Shown piece by piece: positions 1 to 5,177 of a DNA stretch of 12,406 nucleotides. Position 1 is the first letter of the stretch; every line of letters begins with the position of its first letter. Location of the stretch: assembly GCA_018364485.1 (NCBI GenBank), contig JAGZLX010000050.1:1-12406 (forward strand), in the 5' to 3' direction. This DNA is from Granulicatella adiacens. GTDB lineage: Bacteria; Bacillota; Bacilli; Lactobacillales; Aerococcaceae. The translations under genes were made by a program, and so were the position numbers. A model generated the notes under the pieces. That model was not told where the DNA came from. It did no database searches and saw only the letters and a program-made list of their open reading frames with translations.

Positions 1-567
1 GAAAAAATCTTCTTCGGTGTATCAATCGCACTTGCAATCTTCACACTTTTAGTATTACTAAACGGGTTAGGATTTGCTTTTGGTTCAAATGGTGGAGTAA
101 ACACTACAAGTTTACAATCAGCATATATGGACCTTTCTAATAAAGTGAAGAACTTAAGCTTGTACTTTGGTTTATCATTCTTCTTTGCATTAGTAGGTGC
201 CGTATTTACTGGATACTTCTTATACCAAGCTCATAAAGCAGGCAAAAACTTATGGACTAACGTGAATGTAGCTTCATTAGCAATGGTAGTATCTGTCTTC
301 TTAGGAAACATCTTAGGTGGCGGATTCTTAGATGCTCTTGGTAAATTGTCTGATTTCTTTAGCGGAAAATCAAATTCAGCAATAAATTCCATGATTTCTG
401 AAGCATTTACTAACCCATTAGCAGCAAGCCGTACTGCACAATCATTCGTAGATGGATTACAAACAGGATCAAAAATTGCAATCTTCTTCTACTTAGTAGC
501 ATTTGCAGCATCAGCAGCAACTGTGTACTTCTACTACCAAAAATTATTCCAAAAGAAAGCTCAATAA
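1..567 (+). CDS. Multi-pass membrane protein, C-terminal part (5' end outside window)
   Basis: The frame is open from base 1, so the gene enters from the left and the ATG at 127 is an internal Met, not the start. The 188 visible residues show four hydrophobic segments: about 3-27 (rich in I/L/F/V/G), 53-75 (LSLYFGLSFFFALVGAV), 90-110 (LAMVVSVFLGNILGGGF) and 160-180 (IAIFFYLVAFAASAATVYF). Between segments 3 and 4 lies a roughly 45-residue Ser/Asn/Ala-rich loop. The protein ends in a short basic tail (KKAQ). I do not recognise the family and assign no function; the missing N-terminus could carry the diagnostic domain. Only 12 bp separate its stop from the next lipoprotein gene, with no terminator between, so the two are probably cotranscribed. 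Coding status is very likely; identity is unknown. Confidence 0.85.
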   Translation, partial: EKIFFGVSIALAIFTLLVLLNGLGFAFGSNGGVNTTSLQSAYMDLSNKVKNLSLYFGLSFFFALVGAVFTGYFLYQAHKAGKNLWTNVNVASLAMVVSVFLGNILGGGFLDALGKLSDFFSGKSNSAINSMISEAFTNPLAASRTAQSFVDGLQTGSKIAIFFYLVAFAASAATVYFYYQKLFQKKAQ

Positions 568-579
568 GCGAGGAAACCA

Positions 580-1041
580 ATGAAAAAATTCTTTCAAATC
601 ATTCTAGGGATTAGCTTCCTATTTCTATTAGTAGGTTGTAGCTCACAAGAGACTGCGACTTTCACTCAAAAAGCTGGCAACACGGACGTAACTTTAACTT
701 ATACGTATGATAAGAAGAAAGATACCGTAACAAAAATGAAAATCGAAACAACTGAACCAACTGAAAATTCTCAGTCTCGTAAGGCAAATGAAGAACTCTT
801 TAACGAGATTAAGGGGATTGATGGGGTTGTGACGTCGATCAAAGAAAAAGATGGCAAACTCATCTCATCTGTTGAAATCGACTTAACAAAATATAAATTC
901 TCAACTTTAAAAAGTAGTGACAATGACTTTTTTGTAGGTCTTGTTCAAAGTGGTTTCTTAACTGAAGATGGAGACAATGCATCCTTCTCTAAGAGTAAAG
1001 AAGTTGCTGAAAAACGCGGATTTACAGAACAAAAGAAATAA
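580..1041 (+). CDS. DUF1307/YehR-like lipoprotein, paralog 1
   Basis: The product is a 153-residue lipoprotein. It has a Lys-rich N-terminus, a hydrophobic stretch and the lipobox LVGC with the lipidated Cys at residue 20, so the mature protein should be anchored to the outer face of the membrane. The core from about residue 27 to the end matches my memory of DUF1307 (YehR) proteins: a VTLTYTYD strand, a KMKIE segment, an Asn/Lys-rich helix, GV..SI.EKDGKLI, a VEIDLTKYKFS segment, and a C-terminal block ending SKEVAEKRGF. The function of DUF1307 is not established. An SD-like gagg lies 8 nt before the ATG. It follows the membrane protein gene by 12 bp and two paralogs follow it. Its spacer between Cys and core is the shortest of the three. 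Family call fairly confident; function unknown. Confidence 0.85.
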   Translation: MKKFFQIILGISFLFLLVGCSSQETATFTQKAGNTDVTLTYTYDKKKDTVTKMKIETTEPTENSQSRKANEELFNEIKGIDGVVTSIKEKDGKLISSVEIDLTKYKFSTLKSSDNDFFVGLVQSGFLTEDGDNASFSKSKEVAEKRGFTEQKK

Positions 1042-1050
1042 CGAAACGAA

Positions 1051-1085
1051 AAGACTTGAACAGTAATTTGTTCAAGTCTTTTTTT
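1051..1085 (+). terminator. Rho-independent terminator after DUF1307 paralog 1
   Basis: An 11-bp perfect stem (aagacttgaac at 1051-1061 pairing with 1070-1080) with an 8-nt loop is followed by an uninterrupted T run to 1085. It starts 9 bp after the stop codon. Confidence 0.93.
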
Positions 1086-1120
1086 ACAGGAAAACACTAG
1101 AAAATAATTTGAGAATAAAT

Positions 1121-1173
1121 TAACAAGAGTTATAGACATTAGATAGTTTGTTTGATAAACTTTAAAAAGTAAG
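1121..1173 (+). repeat. Duplicated promoter segment, copy A
   Basis: This segment is clearly similar to 1863-1914. Shared blocks are TTAACAA, TTATAGAC, the 14-mer TTTGATAAACTTTA and AAGTAA, in the same order and nearly the same spacing. It is the upstream part of the gene duplication that produced the tandem DUF1307 paralogs. Confidence 0.75.
1133..1161 (+). promoter_or_regulatory. Extended -10 promoter of DUF1307 paralog 2
   Basis: TAGACA (1133-1138), a 17-bp spacer and TAAACT (1156-1161), with the extended -10 dinucleotide TG at 1153-1154. The predicted start near 1168 leaves a leader of about 75 nt. The same layout recurs before paralog 3, which strengthens the call. Confidence 0.65.
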
Positions 1174-1242
1174 GAAAAATTAGGTGATTCTGTTCTGCAA
1201 ACATATGGTATTTCAGATTGTTAAAGGGAAAGGGAGATATAA

Positions 1243-1791
1243 ATGCAAAAAGGTAAAGTATTAATTGGAATGTTCTTGGTGTTATTAATGGCTGGATGTA
1301 GTGCTACAGGTACTTCTAAAAATGATGAGGGAACCAAAGAAACAGTCAAAACTTCGATGGTATCTACAAGTGAAGAAAATTCTGTAAATAAAGGAGAAAA
1401 GGTTTCAACATTCGTTTGGGGAAAGGGTAAGGATGAAGCAAGAATAACATATACATATGATGAATCAAATGATATTGTTACGAAGTTTAAAATCGAATCA
1501 CCTCAGTATGGAAGTGCGTTTAAAAATAAAGAAGAAGGAAATAAAAAGATTAAGATATTATTAGGAGGGACTAGAGGGGTTACAGCTTCAGTTATCGAAA
1601 AAAATGGAACTCTTATTGCTGTAATTGAAGTAGATCTTAAAATATGCAAATTCTCAGACATGAAAAAAAGTGATAACTATATTATAAAAGGTCTTGCAGA
1701 AACAGGATTTTTAAAGGGTGATGGGGACGAAGCTAGCTATACACAGAGTAAAAATAGTATCATGATGAATGGTTTTGAAGAAAGAGAATAA
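1243..1791 (+). CDS. DUF1307/YehR-like lipoprotein, paralog 2
   Basis: The product is a 182-residue lipoprotein with a signal peptide and lipobox LMAGC, lipidated Cys at residue 19. A Ser/Thr/Glu/Lys-rich, probably disordered linker covers about residues 20-55. The DUF1307-like core runs from about 56 to 182. Its conserved blocks are ARITYTYDESNDIVTKFKIE, GVTASVIEKNGTLI, IEVDLK and MKKSDN, GFLKGDGDEASY, and a SKNSI helix ending GFEE. These align well with paralog 3 and more loosely with paralog 1. An extra Cys at about residue 135 (KICKFS) is not shared by the other two copies. The SD is an AGGGAGA-type sequence ending 6 nt before the ATG. The gene has its own promoter (1133-1161) and terminator (1802-1833), so it is monocistronic. 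Function unknown. Confidence 0.83.
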   Translation: MQKGKVLIGMFLVLLMAGCSATGTSKNDEGTKETVKTSMVSTSEENSVNKGEKVSTFVWGKGKDEARITYTYDESNDIVTKFKIESPQYGSAFKNKEEGNKKIKILLGGTRGVTASVIEKNGTLIAVIEVDLKICKFSDMKKSDNYIIKGLAETGFLKGDGDEASYTQSKNSIMMNGFEERE

Positions 1792-1801
1792 ACGGATTAT
1801 A

Positions 1802-1833
1802 GGGCTTAAACATTTCTGTTTAAGTCTTATTTT
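1802..1833 (+). terminator. Rho-independent terminator after DUF1307 paralog 2
   Basis: A 10-bp stem (1802-1811 with 1818-1827, including two G-T pairs) closes a 6-nt loop and is followed by a T-rich tract interrupted by one A. It begins 11 bp after the stop codon. Confidence 0.85.
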
Positions 1834-1862
1834 TATGATGAGACTAAATATTGGAACTTTTT

Positions 1863-1914
1863 TAACAAACATTATAGACTACCATATTCGTATTTGATAA
1901 ACTTTACAAGTAAA
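1863..1914 (+). repeat. Duplicated promoter segment, copy B
   Basis: Second copy of the segment at 1121-1173, including the identical 14-mer TTTGATAAACTTTA. The spacer between -35 and -10 has diverged in sequence but not in length, as expected if promoter geometry has been kept under selection. Confidence 0.75.
1875..1903 (+). promoter_or_regulatory. Extended -10 promoter of DUF1307 paralog 3
   Basis: TAGACT (1875-1880), a 17-bp spacer and TAAACT (1898-1903) with TG at 1895-1896. Geometry is the same as for paralog 2. The leader would be about 75 nt. Confidence 0.65.
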
Positions 1915-1983
1915 GGTTTACATTGATTCTTAAAAAAATTGAGTTTGTTGATGTTCAGAACAAAAAGGAAAAGAGGGATATAA

Positions 1984-2670
1984 ATGAAAAAAGTTAAATT
2001 ATTTATTGGAATTATTATACTGTTTATGACAGCTGGGTGTAGTTCAATTGAGTCTGTACAGGAGACATCGAGTTCTAGTGTGACGACAGCTACAGATGCT
2101 AACTTTGGGAAAGTTGTTAGTGATACCGTTTCTGAAATGGCTGATGCAGTTAATAAAATGAAGGATACAGTGTCTGAAGAGTTTGGCGATGCAAAAGAAT
2201 TGAAGGATTCTGTTTCTGAAAAAATTGAAGAGATGAAAGAAGCTGTAAATAAAAAAATTGAAGAAGCAAAAGAGTTATTACCTGCAAGCAAAGATGCGGT
2301 ATTTGTATTAGGAAAAGATGAAGTAAAATTAACGTATAGATTTGATAGTAAAAAAGATATTGTTACCTCGATTAAAATAGAATCAAAGAAAATCGCAGAG
2401 GGATTAAAGAATAAAAATGAGGCTAAAAAAATCGTCAAAAGTTTAGAAAAAATCTCTGGAGTAGAAGCATCTCTCGATGAAGAAAAGGGAAATTTAATTA
2501 TCGTTATTGAAATCAATCTGAAAAAATTCAAATTCACAGAAATGAAGAAGAGTAAGAATGTAATTGTAAAAGAGATTATTGAAGCGGGTTACTTGAAAGG
2601 AAATGAAAAAGAAGTAATCTACTCTGAAACTAAGGAAAGTATTTTATCAAGTGGTTTTAAAGAAAAATAG
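1984..2670 (+). CDS. DUF1307/YehR-like lipoprotein, paralog 3, with long helical stalk
   Basis: The product is a 228-residue lipoprotein with lipobox MTAGC and lipidated Cys at residue 19. A Ser/Thr-rich linker (20-38) is followed by about 60 residues (41-100) of charged amphipathic helix with loosely repeated units such as VSDTVSEMADAVNKMKDTVS and VSEKIEEMKEAVNKKIEEA, rich in Lys, Glu, Val and Ala. The paralogs lack this insertion. The DUF1307-like core (about 104-228) keeps VKLTYRFDSKKDIVTSIKIE, GVEASL, IEINLKKFKF, MKKSKN and GYLKGN. The helical part probably acts as a coiled or extended stalk holding the core away from the membrane; that is inference. SD-like gaggga lies before the ATG. 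The gene has its own promoter and terminator. Function unknown. Confidence 0.83.
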   Translation: MKKVKLFIGIIILFMTAGCSSIESVQETSSSSVTTATDANFGKVVSDTVSEMADAVNKMKDTVSEEFGDAKELKDSVSEKIEEMKEAVNKKIEEAKELLPASKDAVFVLGKDEVKLTYRFDSKKDIVTSIKIESKKIAEGLKNKNEAKKIVKSLEKISGVEASLDEEKGNLIIVIEINLKKFKFTEMKKSKNVIVKEIIEAGYLKGNEKEVIYSETKESILSSGFKEK

Positions 2671-2701
2671 AAGATGCAATTATTATAAAGAAAACGAAAT
2701 G

Positions 2702-2737
2702 ACTCATGGATAAAATTATCCATGGGTTATTTTTTTG
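2702..2737 (+). terminator. Rho-independent terminator after DUF1307 paralog 3
   Basis: A 10-bp stem (2702-2711 with 2718-2727, one G-T pair) and a 6-nt loop are followed by A then a 7-T run. The T run touches the operator-like repeat of the next gene. Confidence 0.9.
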
Positions 2738-2770
2738 TTTTAAGTTCATTTTAAGTTCGCTTCGTATACT
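2738..2770 (+). promoter_or_regulatory. CiaR-like direct-repeat operator and promoter of the beta-helix lipoprotein
   Basis: Two adjacent 11-mers, TTTTAAGTTCA (2738-2748) and TTTTAAGTTCG (2749-2759), match at 10 of 11 positions. The TTTAAG cores (2739-2744 and 2750-2755) are separated by five bases. A -10 TATACT (2765-2770) lies 9 bp after the second core, and no good -35 is present, so the second repeat occupies the -35 position. TTTAAG-N5-TTTAAG close to the -10 is the operator arrangement known for the OmpR-family regulator CiaR in streptococci. The regulator in this organism is not shown by the sequence. Confidence 0.6.
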
Positions 2771-2804
2771 AAAACCATCAAGAAAAGGAATCGAGGAGAA
2801 CGAG

Positions 2805-4385
2805 ATGGAAAATAAAAGACAATGGTTATTAACAACAACGTTATTTATCTCTCTAGGATTGGCCGCTTGCGGATCGCAAAGTGTATTAAGCCAAGCCGAT
2901 GCAAACACTCAAACAACAACTACTAAGACATCAACAACTTCAACTACCCATACAGCTTCTTATTTTGAAGCGTCAGATTTAACAGCGACTTACGACGAAA
3001 GTAAAGCTTCGAAAATTTCGCTTCAAGGAACGACAGCCACTGTTTCGGGCGAAGGAGTAACGGTCAATGGAAGTACGGTAGAAATTACAAAAGCCGGAAC
3101 GTATATCGTCGAGGGAACGGCTTCGAAAGTCCAATTGAAAGTCGCAGCAGGTAAGGAAGATGAAGTACAAATCGTCTTCAAGAATGCAACATTAAAGAAT
3201 ACGGAAGATCTATTACTCGTTGATTCGGCTAAAAAAGTGATTTTAACATTAGCCGATGGAACGAAAAATGAAGTGGCCGATGAATCAACGTCAACGGTCA
3301 AAGGAGCCATCTACTCAGATAGCGACTTGACGATTAACGGGAAAGGATCATTAACCGTGAACGGTGCCGCAAGTAATGCGATTAAATCAAAAGACGGCAT
3401 TCGCATTGTGGATGCGACAGTCACAACAACCGCGAAAAAACACGGGATTGCAGCCAATGACTTTGTGAACGTATCGGGTGCGACATTGAACTTAACTGTC
3501 GATGAAGATGGTATCCACTCAGATAACGACGATGATGTATTGTTAGGAAATATTTACTTGGTGAATACAACTATTACAGTGAATGCTGGGGATGATGGTA
3601 TTAACGCTTCGAATACGATGCTCATCGACGAAGGTACAACCATCGACGTTCAAAAGAGTGAAGAGGGTCTTGAGGCTCGCTTGATTCAGCAAGTCGGTGG
3701 AACGATTACCGTGAAATCTTCTGACGATGGATTGAATGCAAAAGATTGGACGCTAGAATCTTCTGATGAGCAAGGTCCAGGTCAACAAACGAAGAAAGTA
3801 AAATCTGAAGCCGCAAATGCGAAAAACTTAGATCAAGCGGGCGATGTGAAGATTGTTATCGATGGTGGAACGTTAACCGTAGACGCTGAAGGAGACGGCC
3901 TTGATGCCAACGGGTCGATTGAAATTAACGGCGGAACAGTCGTTGTCAATGGCCCAACAAGCGGAGCCAACGCAGCTCTTGACTATGACGACAACGCAAA
4001 ACTAAACGGTGGTACTGTACTCTTTGTCGACAATGGACAAATGACAATGGGATTCGGTAGCGATTCTAGTCAAGCTTTCCTAATGGCAAGTGTTCAAGGA
4101 ACGGCTGGCACAATCGTTGAAGTAGTCGACTCATCTGGTAAAACAGTCGCAAGCCTAAAAGCTTCTAAGTCATTCTCAACAGTATTAATCAGTAGTCCAG
4201 ATATTAAAGACGGCGAAAAATATACAATTAAAGTCGGATCAAACTCAACAACAGCAACAGCTTCTAAACAAGCCGCTAATATCGGCGGCGGACCTGGACA
4301 AGGTGGCCCTGGAGGCGGCGGACAACCAGGTCAAGGAGGTCCAGGAGGACAACCGGGACAAGGCGGCAGACCAGGAGGCAGATAG
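2805..4385 (+). CDS. Lipoprotein with Cthe_2159-like carbohydrate/calcium-binding beta-helix domain
   Basis: The product is a 526-residue surface lipoprotein. I start at the ATG at 2805 because it has an SD (gaggag) and gives a proper signal peptide with lipobox LAAC (Cys22); the in-frame ATG at 2706 lies in the terminator and upstream of the promoter. A Thr/Ser linker (about 33-50) is followed by a domain resembling the Cthe_2159 carbohydrate-binding family, a parallel beta-helix that binds calcium and acidic polysaccharide. Visible hallmarks are ITKAGTYIVEGT near the start and repeated Asp-Gly rungs: DEDGIHSD, GDDGINAS, SSDDGLNA and EGDGLDANGS. A beta-rich part follows, then a Gly/Pro/Gln tail (494-526) with PGQGGPGG units. 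A role in binding cell-wall or external glycans is inferred. The gene appears monocistronic under a CiaR-like operator. Confidence 0.85.
   Translation: MENKRQWLLTTTLFISLGLAACGSQSVLSQADANTQTTTTKTSTTSTTHTASYFEASDLTATYDESKASKISLQGTTATVSGEGVTVNGSTVEITKAGTYIVEGTASKVQLKVAAGKEDEVQIVFKNATLKNTEDLLLVDSAKKVILTLADGTKNEVADESTSTVKGAIYSDSDLTINGKGSLTVNGAASNAIKSKDGIRIVDATVTTTAKKHGIAANDFVNVSGATLNLTVDEDGIHSDNDDDVLLGNIYLVNTTITVNAGDDGINASNTMLIDEGTTIDVQKSEEGLEARLIQQVGGTITVKSSDDGLNAKDWTLESSDEQGPGQQTKKVKSEAANAKNLDQAGDVKIVIDGGTLTVDAEGDGLDANGSIEINGGTVVVNGPTSGANAALDYDDNAKLNGGTVLFVDNGQMTMGFGSDSSQAFLMASVQGTAGTIVEVVDSSGKTVASLKASKSFSTVLISSPDIKDGEKYTIKVGSNSTTATASKQAANIGGGPGQGGPGGGGQPGQGGPGGQPGQGGRPGGR
4286..4382 (+). repeat. 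Gly/Pro/Gln low-complexity repeat in the lipoprotein 3' end
   Basis: The last 33 codons consist only of Gly, Pro, Gln and two Arg residues, arranged around PGQGG and PGGQ units. At DNA level these are imperfect G/C-rich repeats in an otherwise AT-rich window, so the unit number may vary between strains. Confidence 0.75.
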
Positions 4386-4412
4386 GACGGTTTAGAATTT
4401 ATAGGAAATCTT

Positions 4413-4450
4413 GAAAGGGGTGAGTCCACCAAAATATGAAGACAAATGAT
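4413..4450 (+). repeat. SD-like spacer repeat, copy 1
   Basis: It begins GAAAGGGGTGAG, continues TCCACCAAAATA and stays similar for about 14 more bases. The first 24 bases differ from copy 2 (4533) by one base. It contains a strong SD-like stretch and a small GGTG/CACC hairpin, and is followed directly by an ATG at 4436. Confidence 0.8.
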
Positions 4451-4543
4451 GAAATTGAAATGAGCGCATTAATAAGTGAGGTGGAACACTATGGAATAAA
4501 GATGATTCAAGAGGTTAAAACTAATTTAGACGGAAAGGGGTGA
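4436..4543 (+). CDS. Possible small protein of 35 residues
   Basis: A 35-codon ORF starts 13 nt after an SD-like GGGGTG, a somewhat long spacing. The product begins MKTNDEIEMSALISEVEHYG and ends TNLDGKG. It is charged, without a signal peptide or membrane segment, and reads like one amphipathic helix. Its stop codon lies in copy 2 of the surrounding repeat, exactly 120 bp downstream of copy 1. I do not recognise it. It could be a genuine small protein, a remnant of a longer gene or a chance ORF. No clear promoter is visible between the lipoprotein stop and this ORF, so it would depend on readthrough from upstream. Confidence 0.3.
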   Translation: MKTNDEIEMSALISEVEHYGIKMIQEVKTNLDGKG

Positions 4544-4570
4544 GACCACCAAAATACTAAGTCAATGAGA
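4533..4570 (+). repeat. SD-like spacer repeat, copy 2
   Basis: Same sequence as copy 1 with A for T at base 13. The base pair changes after AAAATA turn the ATG into a non-start (ACT), and only a 6-codon ORF follows. Copies 1 and 2 are 120 bp apart. Confidence 0.8.
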
Positions 4571-4655
4571 CCGTTCAAACAATAGACGACTAACAGGAGT
4601 CAAAACAGTAACAAAAGATCTCAAAAATAACAAATACTACAGCACACAAAACCAT

Positions 4656-4711
4656 AAAACGGGGTATTATCTCAGCTAACGAAAGCTTAACTGGGACAAC
4701 ACCCCGTTTTT
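4656..4711 (+). terminator. Long terminator hairpin upstream of glnR
   Basis: A perfect 10-bp outer stem (aaaacggggt, 4656-4665, with accccgtttt, 4701-4710) encloses a further mostly paired region: TCTCAG with CTGGGA and a CTAA/TTAA part around a central CGAAAG. The 3' arm runs into T residues and the 5' arm begins with A residues, so it could work in both directions. It insulates the glnRA promoter from upstream transcription. Confidence 0.85.
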
Positions 4712-4713
4712 CA

Positions 4714-4730
4714 TGTTATATTATATAACA
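4714..4730 (+). promoter_or_regulatory. GlnR operator, perfect box
   Basis: TGTTATATTATATAACA fits the GlnR/TnrA consensus TGTNA-N7-TNACA exactly and is a perfect inverted repeat. It lies 18 bp before the -35 of the glnRA promoter. GlnR with feedback-inhibited glutamine synthetase is expected to repress from here when nitrogen is in excess. Confidence 0.92.
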
Positions 4731-4748
4731 TAAGAGGTAAGGGCAGTT

Positions 4749-4778
4749 TTGACAAAAGATTCAACCGTTATTTACAAT
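4749..4778 (+). promoter_or_regulatory. glnRA promoter
   Basis: A consensus -35 TTGACA (4749-4754), an 18-bp spacer and -10 TACAAT (4773-4778). The -10 falls inside the second, degenerate GlnR box. Confidence 0.85.
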
Positions 4779-4782
4779 AACC
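4766..4782 (+). promoter_or_regulatory. Second GlnR operator, degenerate, covering the -10
   Basis: CGTTATTTACAATAACC keeps the GTTA-N7-TAAC core of a GlnR box and is a perfect inverted repeat around the centre (GTTATT/AATAAC), with only the outermost base of each arm off consensus. Its start is 52 bp from that of the first box, about five helical turns. Confidence 0.7.
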
Positions 4783-4801
4783 CTATAAAGGAGGAAGACA
4801 G

Positions 4802-5167
4802 ATGGGTGAAAAGGAATTACGACGTTCACTAGCCGTCTTTCCAATCGGAACAGTAATGAAACTGACCGATTTATCTGCACGACAAATTCGATATTATGAA
4901 GAACAGCGCTTGGTCATCCCGGAACGTTCTGAGACGAACCGCCGCATGTATTCCTTGAATGATGTCGATCGCTTATTGGAAATTAAAGATTATTTAGCCG
5001 ATGGATTAACCATTATGGCCATTCAGAAGATTTTCAATAAGAATACAAATCCCGTAACGAAGGAGAGCGTGAAAGAAGCGCTGACGGATGAGGATGTCCG
5101 ACGAATCTTCTACGACGAGATTATGCATATTAGCCGCTACTCTGGCGGAGAAAAATGGAACTTATAG
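4802..5167 (+). CDS. glnR: Glutamine synthetase repressor GlnR (MerR family)
   Basis: The product is a 121-residue MerR-family regulator that represses glnRA and other nitrogen genes when glutamine is plentiful. The winged helix-turn-helix occupies about residues 14-80, with the recognisable run LTDLSARQIRYYEEQRLVIP, then ERSETNRRMYSLNDVDRL and the helix LADGLTIMAIQKIF. The C-terminal part (about 85-121) is the short region through which GlnR senses feedback-inhibited glutamine synthetase; length and sequence are normal for the family. A near-perfect SD (aaaggagg) precedes the ATG. The gene lies directly upstream of glnA in the usual order, behind a promoter with two GlnR boxes, so it should be autoregulated. 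Confidence 0.96.
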   Translation: MGEKELRRSLAVFPIGTVMKLTDLSARQIRYYEEQRLVIPERSETNRRMYSLNDVDRLLEIKDYLADGLTIMAIQKIFNKNTNPVTKESVKEALTDEDVRRIFYDEIMHISRYSGGEKWNL

Positions 5168-5177
5168 GAGGAAGCCA

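Larger units (their letters stand above)
4386..4655. other. Spacer between beta-helix lipoprotein and glnR promoter region
   Basis: Apart from the two repeats and the possible 35-codon ORF, I see no gene, tRNA or riboswitch here. The part from 4571 to 4655 is A-rich with scattered stop codons in all frames. The spacer could be a long 3' untranslated region or a small RNA ending at the hairpin at 4656-4710. Confidence 0.5.

Noticed and set aside
1872..2537. 221-codon open frame on the minus strand opposite DUF1307 paralog 3
   Set aside because: It is antisense to a Lys/Glu-rich gene, whose AAA/GAA codons give long stop-poor Phe/Ser/Leu-rich reverse frames; no SD, and the plus-strand gene has lipobox, promoter and terminator.
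2706..2804. Upstream in-frame extension of the beta-helix lipoprotein
   Set aside because: It begins inside the preceding terminator stem and upstream of the promoter, and would bury the signal peptide; the start at 2805 has an SD and a normal lipoprotein signal.
4413..4556. CRISPR-like reading of the two spacer repeats
   Set aside because: Only two copies, 96 bases of intervening sequence with coding character and an SD-like motif; no cas genes or further repeats.
5088..5177. 30-codon N-terminal extension of glnA
   Set aside because: It overlaps the 3' end of glnR in another frame and lacks family resemblance; the start at 5178 has a strong SD and the conserved N-terminus.
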